From: Rubrobacteraceae bacterium
Lineage (GTDB): Bacteria > Actinomycetota > Rubrobacteria > Rubrobacterales > Rubrobacteraceae
Reading direction: 5' to 3'
DNA: 64,000 nt
Assembly: GCA_030448125.1 (NCBI GenBank)
Contig: JAUJNO010000012.1
Location: forward strand, 13,460 to 77,459
Shown here: positions 36,089-44,062 of the stretch, in pieces
Position numbering within the stretch: the stretch's first letter is position 1
Layout of the letters: the number at the start of each line of letters is the position of its first letter
Made by a program: the position numbers and the translations under genes
The notes under the pieces: generated by a model
Database searches by the model: none
What the model saw: only the letters and a program-made list of their open reading frames with translations
What the model was told of the DNA's origin: nothing

Positions 36089-36113
36089 CATCCACATACC
36101 ATCCACATGGATG
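36089..36113. promoter_or_regulatory. candidate RHH operator
   Basis: CATCCACAT at 36089-36097 is repeated at 36100-36108, 11 bp (one helical turn) apart. The second copy forms an inverted pair CATCCA-CA-TGGATG through 36113. The block lies between the -10 and the start codon of the RHH gene, overlapping the -10, a classic position for an autorepressor. Confidence 0.65.
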
Positions 36114-36138
36114 ATAACACCTCTACTGATGTTGTCAA
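36111..36138 (-). promoter_or_regulatory. sigma-70 promoter of the RHH-esterase operon
   Basis: On the minus strand TTGACA (36138-36133) and TATCAT (36116-36111) are separated by 16 bp. This is one of the best consensus promoters in the window and lies about 45 bp upstream of the ATG at 36068. Confidence 0.75.
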
Positions 36139-36362
36139 CGGGATAAAATTCGGGCGGTGTGTCGCCAGCGTTCTGGCATCAGTAGGGAGATTTCGACTTC
36201 TCAGCAAAAGGGGGCGCTCGGAAGGAGTGAAGGGGCGGTGTGCAGGACTACCGACGTTCCAGGCGAGAGACGTCCGAGATGCTCCTCTGGTAAGGCGGAC
36301 CAGAAATCGGTGCTCGGGTAGCTGGATTACTTGCGGAGCTCGACAGAGACGATGCCGGAGGC

Positions 36363-36494
36363 CGTCATACGCCGATCATAGCGATAACAGGAAACGTCAT
36401 ACAGGGGAATAGGCAGAAGGCCATCGAGGCCGGGATGGACGACTATGTCTCAAAGCCGATAGGGCTTGGTGAGAGTAAAGTCCTGAGGCGTTGA
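36363..36494 (+). pseudogene. response-regulator receiver domain fragment
   Basis: A 43-codon piece reading 'RHTPIIAITGNVIQGNRQKA' then 'IEAGMDDYVSKPIGL' and a TGA. This is the end of a REC domain (beta4-alpha4-beta5 with the conserved Thr/Ser and Lys of 'SKP'), of the kind found in hybrid histidine kinases. No start, kinase or remaining domain is present. Upstream 36150-36362 shows only short traces. Debris from deletion inside the island. Confidence 0.7.
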
Positions 36495-36623
36495 GTCGCC
36501 GACAAAGAGGAGAAGGTCTAGGAGACGGTGTCTTTCCTCTGTTAACAGGACTGACCGCCTACAAGAGCTATATTATCGACTGCTGAGACGTAAGGAAAGC
36601 TGAAGCGTTCCTAGCACTTTTGA

Positions 36624-37097
36624 CAGAGATTTGACAGTTACAGGGGCGAACAACGGCGAACGACCAGAAACACGAGGGCAAAGAACCTGGCTCAAGAAGG
36701 CCGATTTCTGGACAACGGTAAACAACGGTGAAGGTATGGACTGACTGGATCAGTTAGTCTAGGTTTCCTAGTCCGGCAGCTAGGCGTTCTACCCGTTCTA
36801 GGCACACAGTTAAACACCTTAGAGCTTCCGCCAATACACACGGCGAAACACCTGAGACAGATCCAGAAGTCGAAGGCAAAGCTTTGTGGGCGTCAGAGAT
36901 TTGACAGTTACAGGGGCGGAGAACAACGGCGAACGACGTAGAAAGGTGCACACGCTCAGGGCAAAGAAGCTTCCCCAGGGTGTCCAAGGTCTCTAAGCGG
37001 CGAACGGCCCCGAGCGGGATTTCTCATCGGACAACGGTAAACAACGGTGAAGGTATGGAAACGATGATGCGACGTCTTGGATCAGTTAGTCTAGGTT
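36624..37097. repeat. long segmented direct repeat
   Basis: Three blocks recur in the same order: a 25-bp block at 36624 and 36894, a 31-bp block at 36710 and 37029 containing ACAACGGTAAACAACGGTGA, and a 19-bp block at 36747 and 37079 (GGATCAGTTAGTCTAGGTT). Spacing grows from 270 to 332 bp because the second copy has insertions. The motif AACAACGG recurs several times inside each copy. No gene covers 36495-37567; the short cgtagatacg pair at 37401 and 37418 is the only other repeat seen there. Confidence 0.85.
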
Positions 37098-37567
37098 CGA
37101 AAAGTGTCTAGTCGAAGACGAGGCACGAGCTTGTAGCCTGTCGGGGTTCGGATGAACGCCCGCATCTCTCTGGGGGAGCAGGGCCACGAACTGGGCCCAG
37201 ATCGGCTCGATGATGTATGGTGGGATGGCGGGCACGGGCTTGCTCCTTCGCCTCGGGAAGCATCAGACACTCCCCGGATGACAGCTTTATTCGGCCGCAC
37301 TCCCTACGGAAGCTCTTAGACAAAGGCAAAAGTTCTAGCAGGGCCCGATATAGACCGTTATCTAAAACATAGATCTCATCGTCGATCGCCTCGAGCGCCG
37401 CGTAGATACGTTTACAACGTAGATACGCTTAGTGAAAGATATAGCACTAGCACGAGGGCGGCAGTGGTATCTTCTAGGCATACGAAAGATAACGTTTTGC
37501 AGGGGCTTTATCAGTTCACCGGTAGATGCACGGGTGAGTTGGGGAGCCTCAATCGGAGGATTCAGGC

Positions 37568-39322
37568 ATGACTGACAGCTCTACGCGTACGAGGACGAAC
37601 GTATCCAATGTACTTGTCATTGGCTCCGGGGCGGCCGGTTTGCGCGCTGCGATCGCTGCGCACGAGGCAGGTTCGGAGGCCGTGGTAATTGGGACACGTC
37701 CCCGCAAGGACGCCCACACTGTGCTCGCCGCTGGCGGCATCAACGCGGCCCTTGGTACCCGCGACCTGGAGGACTCCTGGCAGCAGCACTTCGCCGATAC
37801 CCTCAAGGAGGGCTACAACCTCTCCGACCCGCGGGTCGTCGAAATTATGGCCAAGGAGGCACCCCGCGCCGTCCACGAGCTCGCCGAGTGGGGCGCCCCG
37901 TTCGCGAGGACGCCTTCCGGGGAGCTCGACCAGCGCTTCTTCGGGGCACACAAGTATCGCCGCACCTGCTACGCGGGCGACTATACCGGCAGGGCGATGC
38001 TCTTCGCGCTCGTAGATAAGGCGGAGTCCCTGGGCATTCCCGTCCACGAGGGGCAGTACGTCAGCAAGCTCCTCGTCCACGACGGGCGGTGTTTCGGAGC
38101 GTACGCGTTCGACGTGCACAGCGGCGAGCGGACCGTGTACCTGACCGACGCCGTGGTGCTTGCGACCGGCGGGCACACGCGGCTGTGGCGGGTGAGCTCG
38201 TCCAGGCGCGACGAGAACACCGGGAGCGGGATGCATCTAGCCCTGGAGGCCGGCTGCAGGCTCTCGGACATGGAGCTTGTTCAGTTTCATCCGACTGGGA
38301 TGGTCTACCCAGAGGAGTGGGTCGGGACGCTCGCAACGGAGGCCATCCGCGGCGAGGGCGGGCGGTTATACAACGCGGACGGCGAGCGCTACATGGAGCG
38401 CTACGACCCCGAGCGCATGGAGCTCTCCACGCGCGACAGGATAGCTCTGGCGAACTACACTGAGATCGCCGAGGGCCGCGGCTCCGAGCACGGCGGCGTC
38501 TACCTTGACATCTCCCACCGCCCGAAGAGGTACATCTTGGAGAAGCTGCCGCGCATGTACCGCCAGTTCCTCGAGGCCTCGATGATCGACATCTCCAAGT
38601 CTCCGATGGAGGTCGCGCCGACCGCCCACTACACGATGGGCGGCATCGTGGTCGAGCCCGAGACGCACGCCACCGGCGTCGAAGGTTTATACGCCGCGGG
38701 CGAGAACACCTCCGGTCTGCACGGGGCCAACCGCCTCGGGGGCAACTCCCTGTCGGAGACCGTCGTCTTCGGGCGGCGCGCCGGCGAGGCCGCAGCGGAG
38801 TTCTCCCGCAATGCCGATGTACAGCTCCGCGACCGAGCCGCCATACGAGAGGCCGCCGAGGAGGTCGCCTCCTTCATAAAGGAGGGCGAGGAGTTCGCCC
38901 GTCCCCTGCAGCGGGCCCTGCGCAACACCATGCAGGAGACCTGCGGTGTGGTGAGGAGCGAGGACAAGCTGACCGAGGGCCTTAAGCGGCTCGCGGAGAT
39001 CCGGGAAGCTTCCAACGATGTCGACGTCCGGCCTACCTCCGAGGGCTTCAACGACTTGGCCTACGCCCTTGATCTGCGCGGCTCCCTCGTCGTCGCCGAG
39101 GCGACCATTCTCGGGGCCATCGAGCGCCGGGAGACCCGCGGCGCCCACAACCGCTCCGACTACCCGGAGCTCGACCCGAACATGGAGGTCAACTTCGTGA
39201 GCCAGAAGCGAGACGATGGTCTCGGCATCACTGAGGAGACCGTCCACACCGTCCCCGAGTACCTTGAGGAGTGGGCCAAATCCGACGAGGAGTACGGGGT
39301 CGTCGGCCGACTGGTCGAGTAG
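37568..39322 (+). CDS. fumarate reductase/succinate dehydrogenase-type flavoprotein
   Basis: 584 residues, ATG with CGGAGGA upstream. N-terminal FAD fold 'VLVIGSGAAGLRAAIAA' (~15-31). 'AHTVLAAGGINAAL' carries the His (~50) used by SdhA/FrdA for covalent FAD. Active-site motifs 'VQFHPTGMV' and 'TEAIRGEGGRLYN' follow, then 'HYTMGGIVV', 'LHGANRLGGNSL', and the C-terminal helical domain ('QETCGVVRSEDKL', 'ETRGAHNRSDYP'). Reaction: interconversion of fumarate and succinate, or a related flavin oxidation such as aspartate oxidase. No iron-sulfur subunit or membrane anchor gene adjoins, so it either works alone or partners with subunits elsewhere. High-GC codon use differs from the AT-richer island genes to its left. 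Confidence 0.85.
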   Translation: MTDSSTRTRTNVSNVLVIGSGAAGLRAAIAAHEAGSEAVVIGTRPRKDAHTVLAAGGINAALGTRDLEDSWQQHFADTLKEGYNLSDPRVVEIMAKEAPRAVHELAEWGAPFARTPSGELDQRFFGAHKYRRTCYAGDYTGRAMLFALVDKAESLGIPVHEGQYVSKLLVHDGRCFGAYAFDVHSGERTVYLTDAVVLATGGHTRLWRVSSSRRDENTGSGMHLALEAGCRLSDMELVQFHPTGMVYPEEWVGTLATEAIRGEGGRLYNADGERYMERYDPERMELSTRDRIALANYTEIAEGRGSEHGGVYLDISHRPKRYILEKLPRMYRQFLEASMIDISKSPMEVAPTAHYTMGGIVVEPETHATGVEGLYAAGENTSGLHGANRLGGNSLSETVVFGRRAGEAAAEFSRNADVQLRDRAAIREAAEEVASFIKEGEEFARPLQRALRNTMQETCGVVRSEDKLTEGLKRLAEIREASNDVDVRPTSEGFNDLAYALDLRGSLVVAEATILGAIERRETRGAHNRSDYPELDPNMEVNFVSQKRDDGLGITEETVHTVPEYLEEWAKSDEEYGVVGRLVE

Positions 39323-39386
39323 AGGAGGTCTAGAGTTGTCCTCAACACGTTGGGGCGAAGGGCCCGCGCTCTATAAGGAGGCAGGT

Positions 39387-40451
39387 ATGAAAATTCTGGG
39401 GCGGCTCTCGTTGGGGGCCACAGCTCTCGTCGCACTCCTTGGGGCCTCGGCAGGGCCAGCGTACGCACACGAGAAGTGGTTCGTAGGGGGGCCGGTCGGT
39501 GGGCTGCGCTGGGATCTCCTGTTCCGGCCGCTGCCCTTGGCGCTCATCGGTGCGGTGCTGCTGGTGACGCTTGCGGGCGGACTGCTATGGAGGGCGCGGG
39601 GGCGAGGCTTTTTGCCAGGGCCAGAGGCCTTCGGGGCTACCGACGGGCGCCGCAGCCTACTCTACGGGCTGGTGCCCCTGATCCTGGGCATCCACGTTGC
39701 CGTGCCCCTGCTCGTAAACGGCGTGCAGGGGACGCTTTTCTCCCCGGATAACGAGATGCCCGGCGTGTGGGCGAACTTCCTGGGCCTAGCCGAGGCCGGC
39801 ATCGCCCTCGCCCTCTTCTACGGAGGCCTAACGCGCGTGGCCGCGGCGGCGCTCGGCCTGCTGTGGTTCTCCGGCATCTTTCTGGTGGGGCTAGAGCCGA
39901 TGTTGGATAACGTGCTGTACCTAGGCTTCGCCGCCTTTTTCCTGCTGGCCGGGCGCGGCCCCCTCTCGATAGACCGCCTTCTCTTCCCGCGCTTGGAGCC
40001 CAGGGCCGAACTCTCGCGTTACGCCGTGCCCGCCGTCCGGGTCGGGGTAGGCCTGAGCCTCGCCTTCGTCGCCTTCACCGAGAAGTTCGCGAACGTCCCG
40101 CTGGGCCTGTCTTTCCTGGAGGAGTATCCTCTAAACTTTACGGGCGTCCTAGGCGTAGCGCTCACCGACGAGGCGTTCGTGCTGTGCGCGGGGGCCGTGG
40201 AGCTGCTGGTGGGGCTGTGGATAGCGCTGGGAATCTTCGTGCGCGAGGTTGTCGTCGTCGCATGGTTCCCGACGAACCTGACGCTGACGCTCTTTGCCTG
40301 GGAGGAGCTGATCGGCCATTTGCCCATTTACGGTGTGATGGCAGTGCTGCTGGTTTGGGGCGTCGGTGCGAAAAACCTACCCCTGTGGACCGAAGGGCTG
40401 CGCGAGCGGCTACTGCCACTCACCTCGTCGGCGGAGAGATCGGAGGGGTAG
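39387..40451 (+). CDS. DoxX-like integral membrane protein
   Basis: 354 residues from ATG 39387, preceded by AAGGAGG; an upstream in-frame ATG lacks support. A signal-like N-terminus ends in 'GPAYAHEKWF'. About eight membrane segments follow. The second half ('VRVGVGLSLAFVAFTEKFAN', then 'SFLEEYPLNFTGVLGV' and 'FVLCAGAVELLVGLWIALG') resembles the DoxX/DoxD quinol-oxidase-associated fold. Function unknown. It follows the flavoprotein gene by 64 bp in the same direction, so an electron-transfer pairing is possible (inference). Confidence 0.65.
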   Translation: MKILGRLSLGATALVALLGASAGPAYAHEKWFVGGPVGGLRWDLLFRPLPLALIGAVLLVTLAGGLLWRARGRGFLPGPEAFGATDGRRSLLYGLVPLILGIHVAVPLLVNGVQGTLFSPDNEMPGVWANFLGLAEAGIALALFYGGLTRVAAAALGLLWFSGIFLVGLEPMLDNVLYLGFAAFFLLAGRGPLSIDRLLFPRLEPRAELSRYAVPAVRVGVGLSLAFVAFTEKFANVPLGLSFLEEYPLNFTGVLGVALTDEAFVLCAGAVELLVGLWIALGIFVREVVVVAWFPTNLTLTLFAWEELIGHLPIYGVMAVLLVWGVGAKNLPLWTEGLRERLLPLTSSAERSEG

Positions 40452-40570
40452 CGCAGTTTGGACATGGTGGTCTCCAGGTGTTGGGGCGATCTTGGTACCC
40501 GGGCTACGACCAAGGTGGCCGGCAAGTCACCGGGGCTCTCTCGCTTTCCTGCCATTTGCAGGACCTTTAG

Positions 40571-40618
40571 AAGTGAGCCGCCCAGGACTCGAACCTGGAA
40601 CCTAGAGATTAAGAGTCT
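40571..40618 (+). repeat. attachment-site copy overlapping tRNA-Lys
   Basis: 48 bp identical to 26231-26278. This copy lies within the functional tRNA-Lys gene, so insertion here would have kept the tRNA intact while leaving the truncated copy at the far end of the island. Confidence 0.85.
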
Positions 40619-40646
40619 CTTGCTCTGCCAATTGAGCTAGCGGCCC
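40574..40646 (-). tRNA. tRNA-Lys(CTT)
   Basis: Acceptor GGGCCGC/GCGGCTC with one G-U pair. Anticodon arm AGAGA-CTCTTAA-TCTCT gives anticodon CTT, and the T arm is CCAGG-TTCGAGT-CCTGG. No encoded CCA. It serves as the integration site of the island to its left. Confidence 0.95.
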
Positions 40647-40657
40647 GTAGTTCTTTT

Positions 40658-40663
40658 ATTATA
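40658..40663 (-). promoter_or_regulatory. -10 element of tRNA-Lys
   Basis: Minus-strand TATAAT 12 bp upstream of the tRNA 5' end; -35 not evident. Confidence 0.55.
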
Positions 40664-40704
40664 GCATCGTCGTTGGCGCGGGTAGGAGTCTCCAACGGGC
40701 CGGC

Positions 40705-40734
40705 TTGCGTGACGTCGCGGGATGAGGTTATAAT
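40705..40734 (+). promoter_or_regulatory. promoter of the candidate small RNA
   Basis: TTGCGT (40705-40710), 18-bp spacer, TATAAT (40729-40734). The perfect palindrome ATGATGACATCAT (40733-40745) overlaps the end of the -10 and the expected start site, a position suited to a repressor. Confidence 0.6.
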
Positions 40735-40740
40735 GATGAC

Positions 40741-40818
40741 ATCATCCTAGCGGTCCTATCACGGGGCCGCTAAGGGCCGGAAAAGGGCTTCGCCCTCCGA
40801 TGAAAACCGGCCCTTTTT
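40741..40818 (+). ncRNA. candidate small RNA of about 78 nt
   Basis: Lies between a good promoter and a rho-independent terminator, with no protein-coding frame. Two stem-loops are predicted: TAGCGG...CCGCTA (about 40748-40772) and the terminator stem with an inner AGGGCTTCGCCCT hairpin. The gene to its right runs the opposite way, so this is not a leader of a coding gene. No known RNA family recognised. Confidence 0.5.
40774..40818 (+). terminator. rho-independent terminator of the candidate small RNA
   Basis: GGGCCGG (40774-40780) pairs with CCGGCCC (40807-40813), an inner hairpin sits at 40784-40796, and TTTTT follows on the + strand. Confidence 0.85.
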
Positions 40819-40851
40819 CTTTGTCTGTTCGGGTGTCGTGGTCTGTCTTTG

Positions 40852-42237
40852 CTATCCGACCTCTTCGGCGATGGTAAAGAGTTCGTCGACGTGGCGGCGG
40901 ACGGAGGTTGCGAGGTCGTCGTTGGCAGTGACGATGCGGACGCGGTGTAGGGGGGCGTGGTAGCGGGCCATGTCTTCTTCGGAGAAGCCGGAGACGCCTT
41001 GCCAGCTCACCGGGTTGCGCTCGCCGAGGCGAAGCCCGGGGGAGTGCCGGATGAGTTTGAGACCGACGTCGAAGCGCCTGCGTTCGGGGAGGTCTATGAG
41101 GATGTCGAAGGGGCCGGCGACGCCTTTGCGGTAGCGGGTGAGGTAGCGGGACCAGGCCTCCTCGACCCGGCGGCGCCAGGAGGCGTCGTCGCGCAGCTTG
41201 ATAAGGGAGGCGTAGCTTGGGTGACGCTCGTCGAACTCGAGGGCGCGTTTGTAGGGCCGGCGGTCGGCGAGGCGTTTTACGAGGGCGGCGGAGGAGCTCT
41301 CTGGGTCGACGAATTTGGAGACGAGGACCAGGGCGCCCGCGTCGTCCTGGCGGGCCAGGTCCTCGGGGGTGATCTTCTCGTCCTGGATGGCGTCCTGGAT
41401 GGCCCGGAGGAACATGACGGCGGGGACGCGCAGGGCGTGGTGACCGTAGACGTTGTAGTGCATCAGGTAACGGGCGAAGACCAGCGATTGCAGGTAGCCG
41501 ACGCCCGACTCGTCCACGGCCAACACCGCCCGGTTGTCCTGGCCGACGACGCGCAAAGAGCTGACCAGAGCCTCGACGTCGACGAGGCCGTAGGGAACTT
41601 TGGCGCCCTGAGAGTCCCGGACGAGCCGGTCTAGCATATCGACGTCCAGGGAGCCCGAGAGCAGGTCCCGCGCCAGGTGCTCCGTCGGCGTCAGGTTGCG
41701 CAGGGGCGCGACACCGTCCGAGCCATCGTCCGGGGCGCCGTGGGCGCTGTCCTGGACGCTGCCCCGGGCGACGAGGCGGAAGACGTTGTGCGGTTTGAGG
41801 TCCCAGCCGGTCAGCAGGACGTCGGCGACTTCCGTCTCCTCGATCAGGCGCCGGGCGACCTCATCGCGCGGGAGCATGCCGGGCAGCCTTATGCCCTCGA
41901 CGGCCGGAGCATACGGGTAGCGCCCGATGTCGTGGAGGAGGGCTGCGGCCAGAGAAGCCCGCACCTCCCGATCTTCGAGGTAGGCGCCGGAGTCTATGAT
42001 GCGCTTGAGGGTCAGGCGCGTGAGATAGTAGACGCCGACGGCGTGATCGAAGCGGGTGTGCTTGGCGGCGGGGAAGGCGTAGAGGGCGAAACCTAAAGAG
42101 TTCATCCCTTTGAGGCGCGACATGGCGGCGGTCTCCAGGAGCGTCCGGACCGCCTTGTCCACCGGGACCTCGCCCCACACCTCGTCTCGAATCTTCCGCG
42201 TGGAGCCCCCGAAGAACTCCCCTACCGTGCTGCTCAA
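40852..42237 (-). CDS. HD-domain phosphohydrolase (dGTPase/YwfO-like)
   Basis: 461 residues. HD-superfamily metal ligands are visible: 'HTRFDHAVGVYYL' (~59), 'AALLHDIGRYPY' (HD pair ~100) and 'LDVDMLDRLVRDSQ' (late Asp ~199). N-terminal 'GEVPVDKAVRTLLETAAMSRLKGM' in parts matches the COG1078 group, which includes dNTP triphosphohydrolases such as YwfO. Expected role: cytoplasmic phosphohydrolase on (deoxy)nucleotides; the substrate is not predictable. The C-terminal ~200 residues are less conserved. It is divergent from the GNAT gene, with about 160 bp between their starts. Confidence 0.85.
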   Translation of the reverse strand: MSSTVGEFFGGSTRKIRDEVWGEVPVDKAVRTLLETAAMSRLKGMNSLGFALYAFPAAKHTRFDHAVGVYYLTRLTLKRIIDSGAYLEDREVRASLAAALLHDIGRYPYAPAVEGIRLPGMLPRDEVARRLIEETEVADVLLTGWDLKPHNVFRLVARGSVQDSAHGAPDDGSDGVAPLRNLTPTEHLARDLLSGSLDVDMLDRLVRDSQGAKVPYGLVDVEALVSSLRVVGQDNRAVLAVDESGVGYLQSLVFARYLMHYNVYGHHALRVPAVMFLRAIQDAIQDEKITPEDLARQDDAGALVLVSKFVDPESSSAALVKRLADRRPYKRALEFDERHPSYASLIKLRDDASWRRRVEEAWSRYLTRYRKGVAGPFDILIDLPERRRFDVGLKLIRHSPGLRLGERNPVSWQGVSGFSEEDMARYHAPLHRVRIVTANDDLATSVRRHVDELFTIAEEVG

Positions 42238-42394
42238 CGCCGCTCCCGACCTCGTAACCTCGCGGTTTGCCGCTTCGTGGCCTGCAGGTCTCCCCTTGCC
42301 GCGTATTCTAACCGAGAGGCTTTATACTTGTTATACGCGGCTCGGGACCCGGATCGAGAGGAGAGATAGCATCTACGCCGAAGAGCTCGAGGTG

Positions 42395-42910
42395 ATGAAC
42401 GGCGAGTCCGTGACCTTGCGCCCCCCGCGCGAGGAGGATGTCGAGAAGGTCTACGAGTGGGATCGGGACCGCGAACTCGCCGCCTGGAACGGGCGACCGC
42501 CGATCAAGATCTCGCTCTCCGCCGCCCGCCGCGACTACCTGGCCCGCTGGGAAGACCCGTCCGTGAAAACCTTTATCATAGAGGCCAGAGAAGGCGGAGC
42601 CACCGAGGCCGTCGGGCTTGCCACCCTCTACGACTTCAGGCACGAAGGGTGCGAGGTCGGCATCAAGATAGGCTCGAAAGACCTGCGCGGACGCGGCTAC
42701 GCGAGCGAGGCCGTGGAGCTCCTTGTCTCCTACTGCTTCGAGTCGCTGGGCCTCAAGGCCGTACGCGGCTCCACTCTCGCTCACAATACGAGGATGCAGC
42801 GCGTCTTCGAGAAGCGCGGCTTTGTGGAGGTCGGTGACGGTTCCATAATCAGCCGCTTCGACAACAAGCGCTACACCGAGCTCTTCTACGAGTGCCGGCG
42901 GGAGGACTAA
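42395..42910 (+). CDS. GNAT-family N-acetyltransferase (RimJ/RimL-like)
   Basis: 171 residues from ATG 42395; the frame is open upstream but homology starts at 'VTLRPPREEDVEKVYEW'. The fold is the RimJ/RimL type. The acetyl-CoA pyrophosphate loop is 'GSKDLRGRGYASEAVELLV' in part (~95-113), followed by 'SLGLKAVRGSTLAHNTRMQRVFEKRGF' in parts, where the Asn and 'EKRGF' are family markers. Role: acetylation of a protein N-terminus or small amine; target unknown. 150 bp of unassigned sequence follow. Confidence 0.85.
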   Translation: MNGESVTLRPPREEDVEKVYEWDRDRELAAWNGRPPIKISLSAARRDYLARWEDPSVKTFIIEAREGGATEAVGLATLYDFRHEGCEVGIKIGSKDLRGRGYASEAVELLVSYCFESLGLKAVRGSTLAHNTRMQRVFEKRGFVEVGDGSIISRFDNKRYTELFYECRRED

Positions 42911-43058
42911 ACCACGAACGATCGCAGAACCGGGTGATCGGAGCGACACGACTTTTCCGGCGAGGAATAGCCGACAATGAACGCAAGCGCGTGCTCGAAA
43001 AGATCGCGGACGCGAGGCTGGATGTCTTCCCGGAAATCCCGCTTACAATAACGTGTAG

Positions 43059-43994
43059 ATGAGAACGCAGCTAGAGTTGAATGTACGGCGCAAGGGGGCG
43101 ATGAGGGGGATTCTGACCCTCGGCAGCCTCGACCCGGCATTCGCGGCGGCGCAAGGTGTCGAGGGCGAGATGGCGCTTTTGGACCTCAGAGGCGTGGAGT
43201 TCGTGGAGCCGGCGGGGCTCTGCGGGCTGGCGGCGCTCCTGGAGTTCCTGATACCGCGCTCGAGGTTGGTCGGCCTGAGGTTCTCCGGGCACGACGTTGC
43301 AGCGTACCTCGAAAGGATGGACTTTTTCAGGATCTTCGGGCACAGGATAGAGACAAACGTAGACGTGGCGGCGCTTGAGGAGCGACGGCGGGGCAACCCG
43401 GGGACGTTGCAGGAGTTGATCAGCTTCCACTCCGAGGAGGAGATCCCGGAGATCATCAACCGCATTTCGGAGATCCTTACGAACAAGGGCTACGGGCTGC
43501 GCGAACGCGCCGCGATCTGCGCCACCCTGTCCGAGATCTGCGCGAACGCCGTGGAGCACGGCCACTCCCCCTTCGGGGCTTACGCGGCGGTCCAAGCCTA
43601 CCAGCATATCGTGAGCGGGGGCCGCGAGCGCGGCAGGGGCGAAGAGGTCCTCGTCGCCATCGCCGACGGCGGGGTCGGTATCCGCGAGACCCTCTCGCGC
43701 AACTCGGAGTACGCCGAACACACGGCCTCGGACAACGACGCTCTACGCCACGCCCTCAAGATGGGGGTATCGGGGACCGGCGAGATCGGACGCGGCGGCG
43801 GCCTCGCTGTGGTCGGCCAGATCGCCGCCCGCGCCGGAGGCTCCCTCTCCCTCCGCTCCAGCTCGGGCCGCGTCACCTTCTACGGAGACCGCACCAACTC
43901 CCGCAATGTCCCTACCTTCCCCGGCACCTTCGTCCGAGTCTCCCTGCCAAGAAAAGCTGCCGACGACCAGCTACCATCAGCCAGCAAGAACTAG
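43059..43994 (+). CDS. STAS-like plus GHKL ATPase regulatory protein
   Basis: 311 residues. Residues ~1-120 resemble a STAS/MlaB-like domain ('MALLDLRGVEFVEPAGLCGL'). Residues ~135-305 are a HATPase_c domain: N box 'ATLSEICANAVEHGHS', G1 'VAIADGGVGIRETL' and G2 'GRGGGLAVVGQIA'. This is an anti-sigma-like kinase or ATPase joined to its antagonist-like fold in one chain, a shape seen in partner-switching systems. A TACAAT -10 at 43044-43049 lies only 9 bp before the ATG, with no Shine-Dalgarno, suggesting a leaderless mRNA. The next gene encodes a DUF4325-HTH protein, a probable functional partner. A sigma factor gene lies 2 kb downstream. Confidence 0.75.
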   Translation: MRTQLELNVRRKGAMRGILTLGSLDPAFAAAQGVEGEMALLDLRGVEFVEPAGLCGLAALLEFLIPRSRLVGLRFSGHDVAAYLERMDFFRIFGHRIETNVDVAALEERRRGNPGTLQELISFHSEEEIPEIINRISEILTNKGYGLRERAAICATLSEICANAVEHGHSPFGAYAAVQAYQHIVSGGRERGRGEEVLVAIADGGVGIRETLSRNSEYAEHTASDNDALRHALKMGVSGTGEIGRGGGLAVVGQIAARAGGSLSLRSSSGRVTFYGDRTNSRNVPTFPGTFVRVSLPRKAADDQLPSASKN

Positions 43995-44025
43995 AAACCC
44001 GATGAGCGAAAGCCCGAAAACGCTC

Positions 44026-44054
44026 TTGCTTTTGCGCGATCCAACCCGTATAAT
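44026..44054 (+). promoter_or_regulatory. promoter for the DUF4325-HTH gene
   Basis: TTGCTT (44026-44031), 17-bp spacer and consensus TATAAT (44049-44054). The expected start site falls at about 44061-44063, on or next to the ATG at 44063. Confidence 0.75.
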
Positions 44055-44062
44055 CCCATTAT

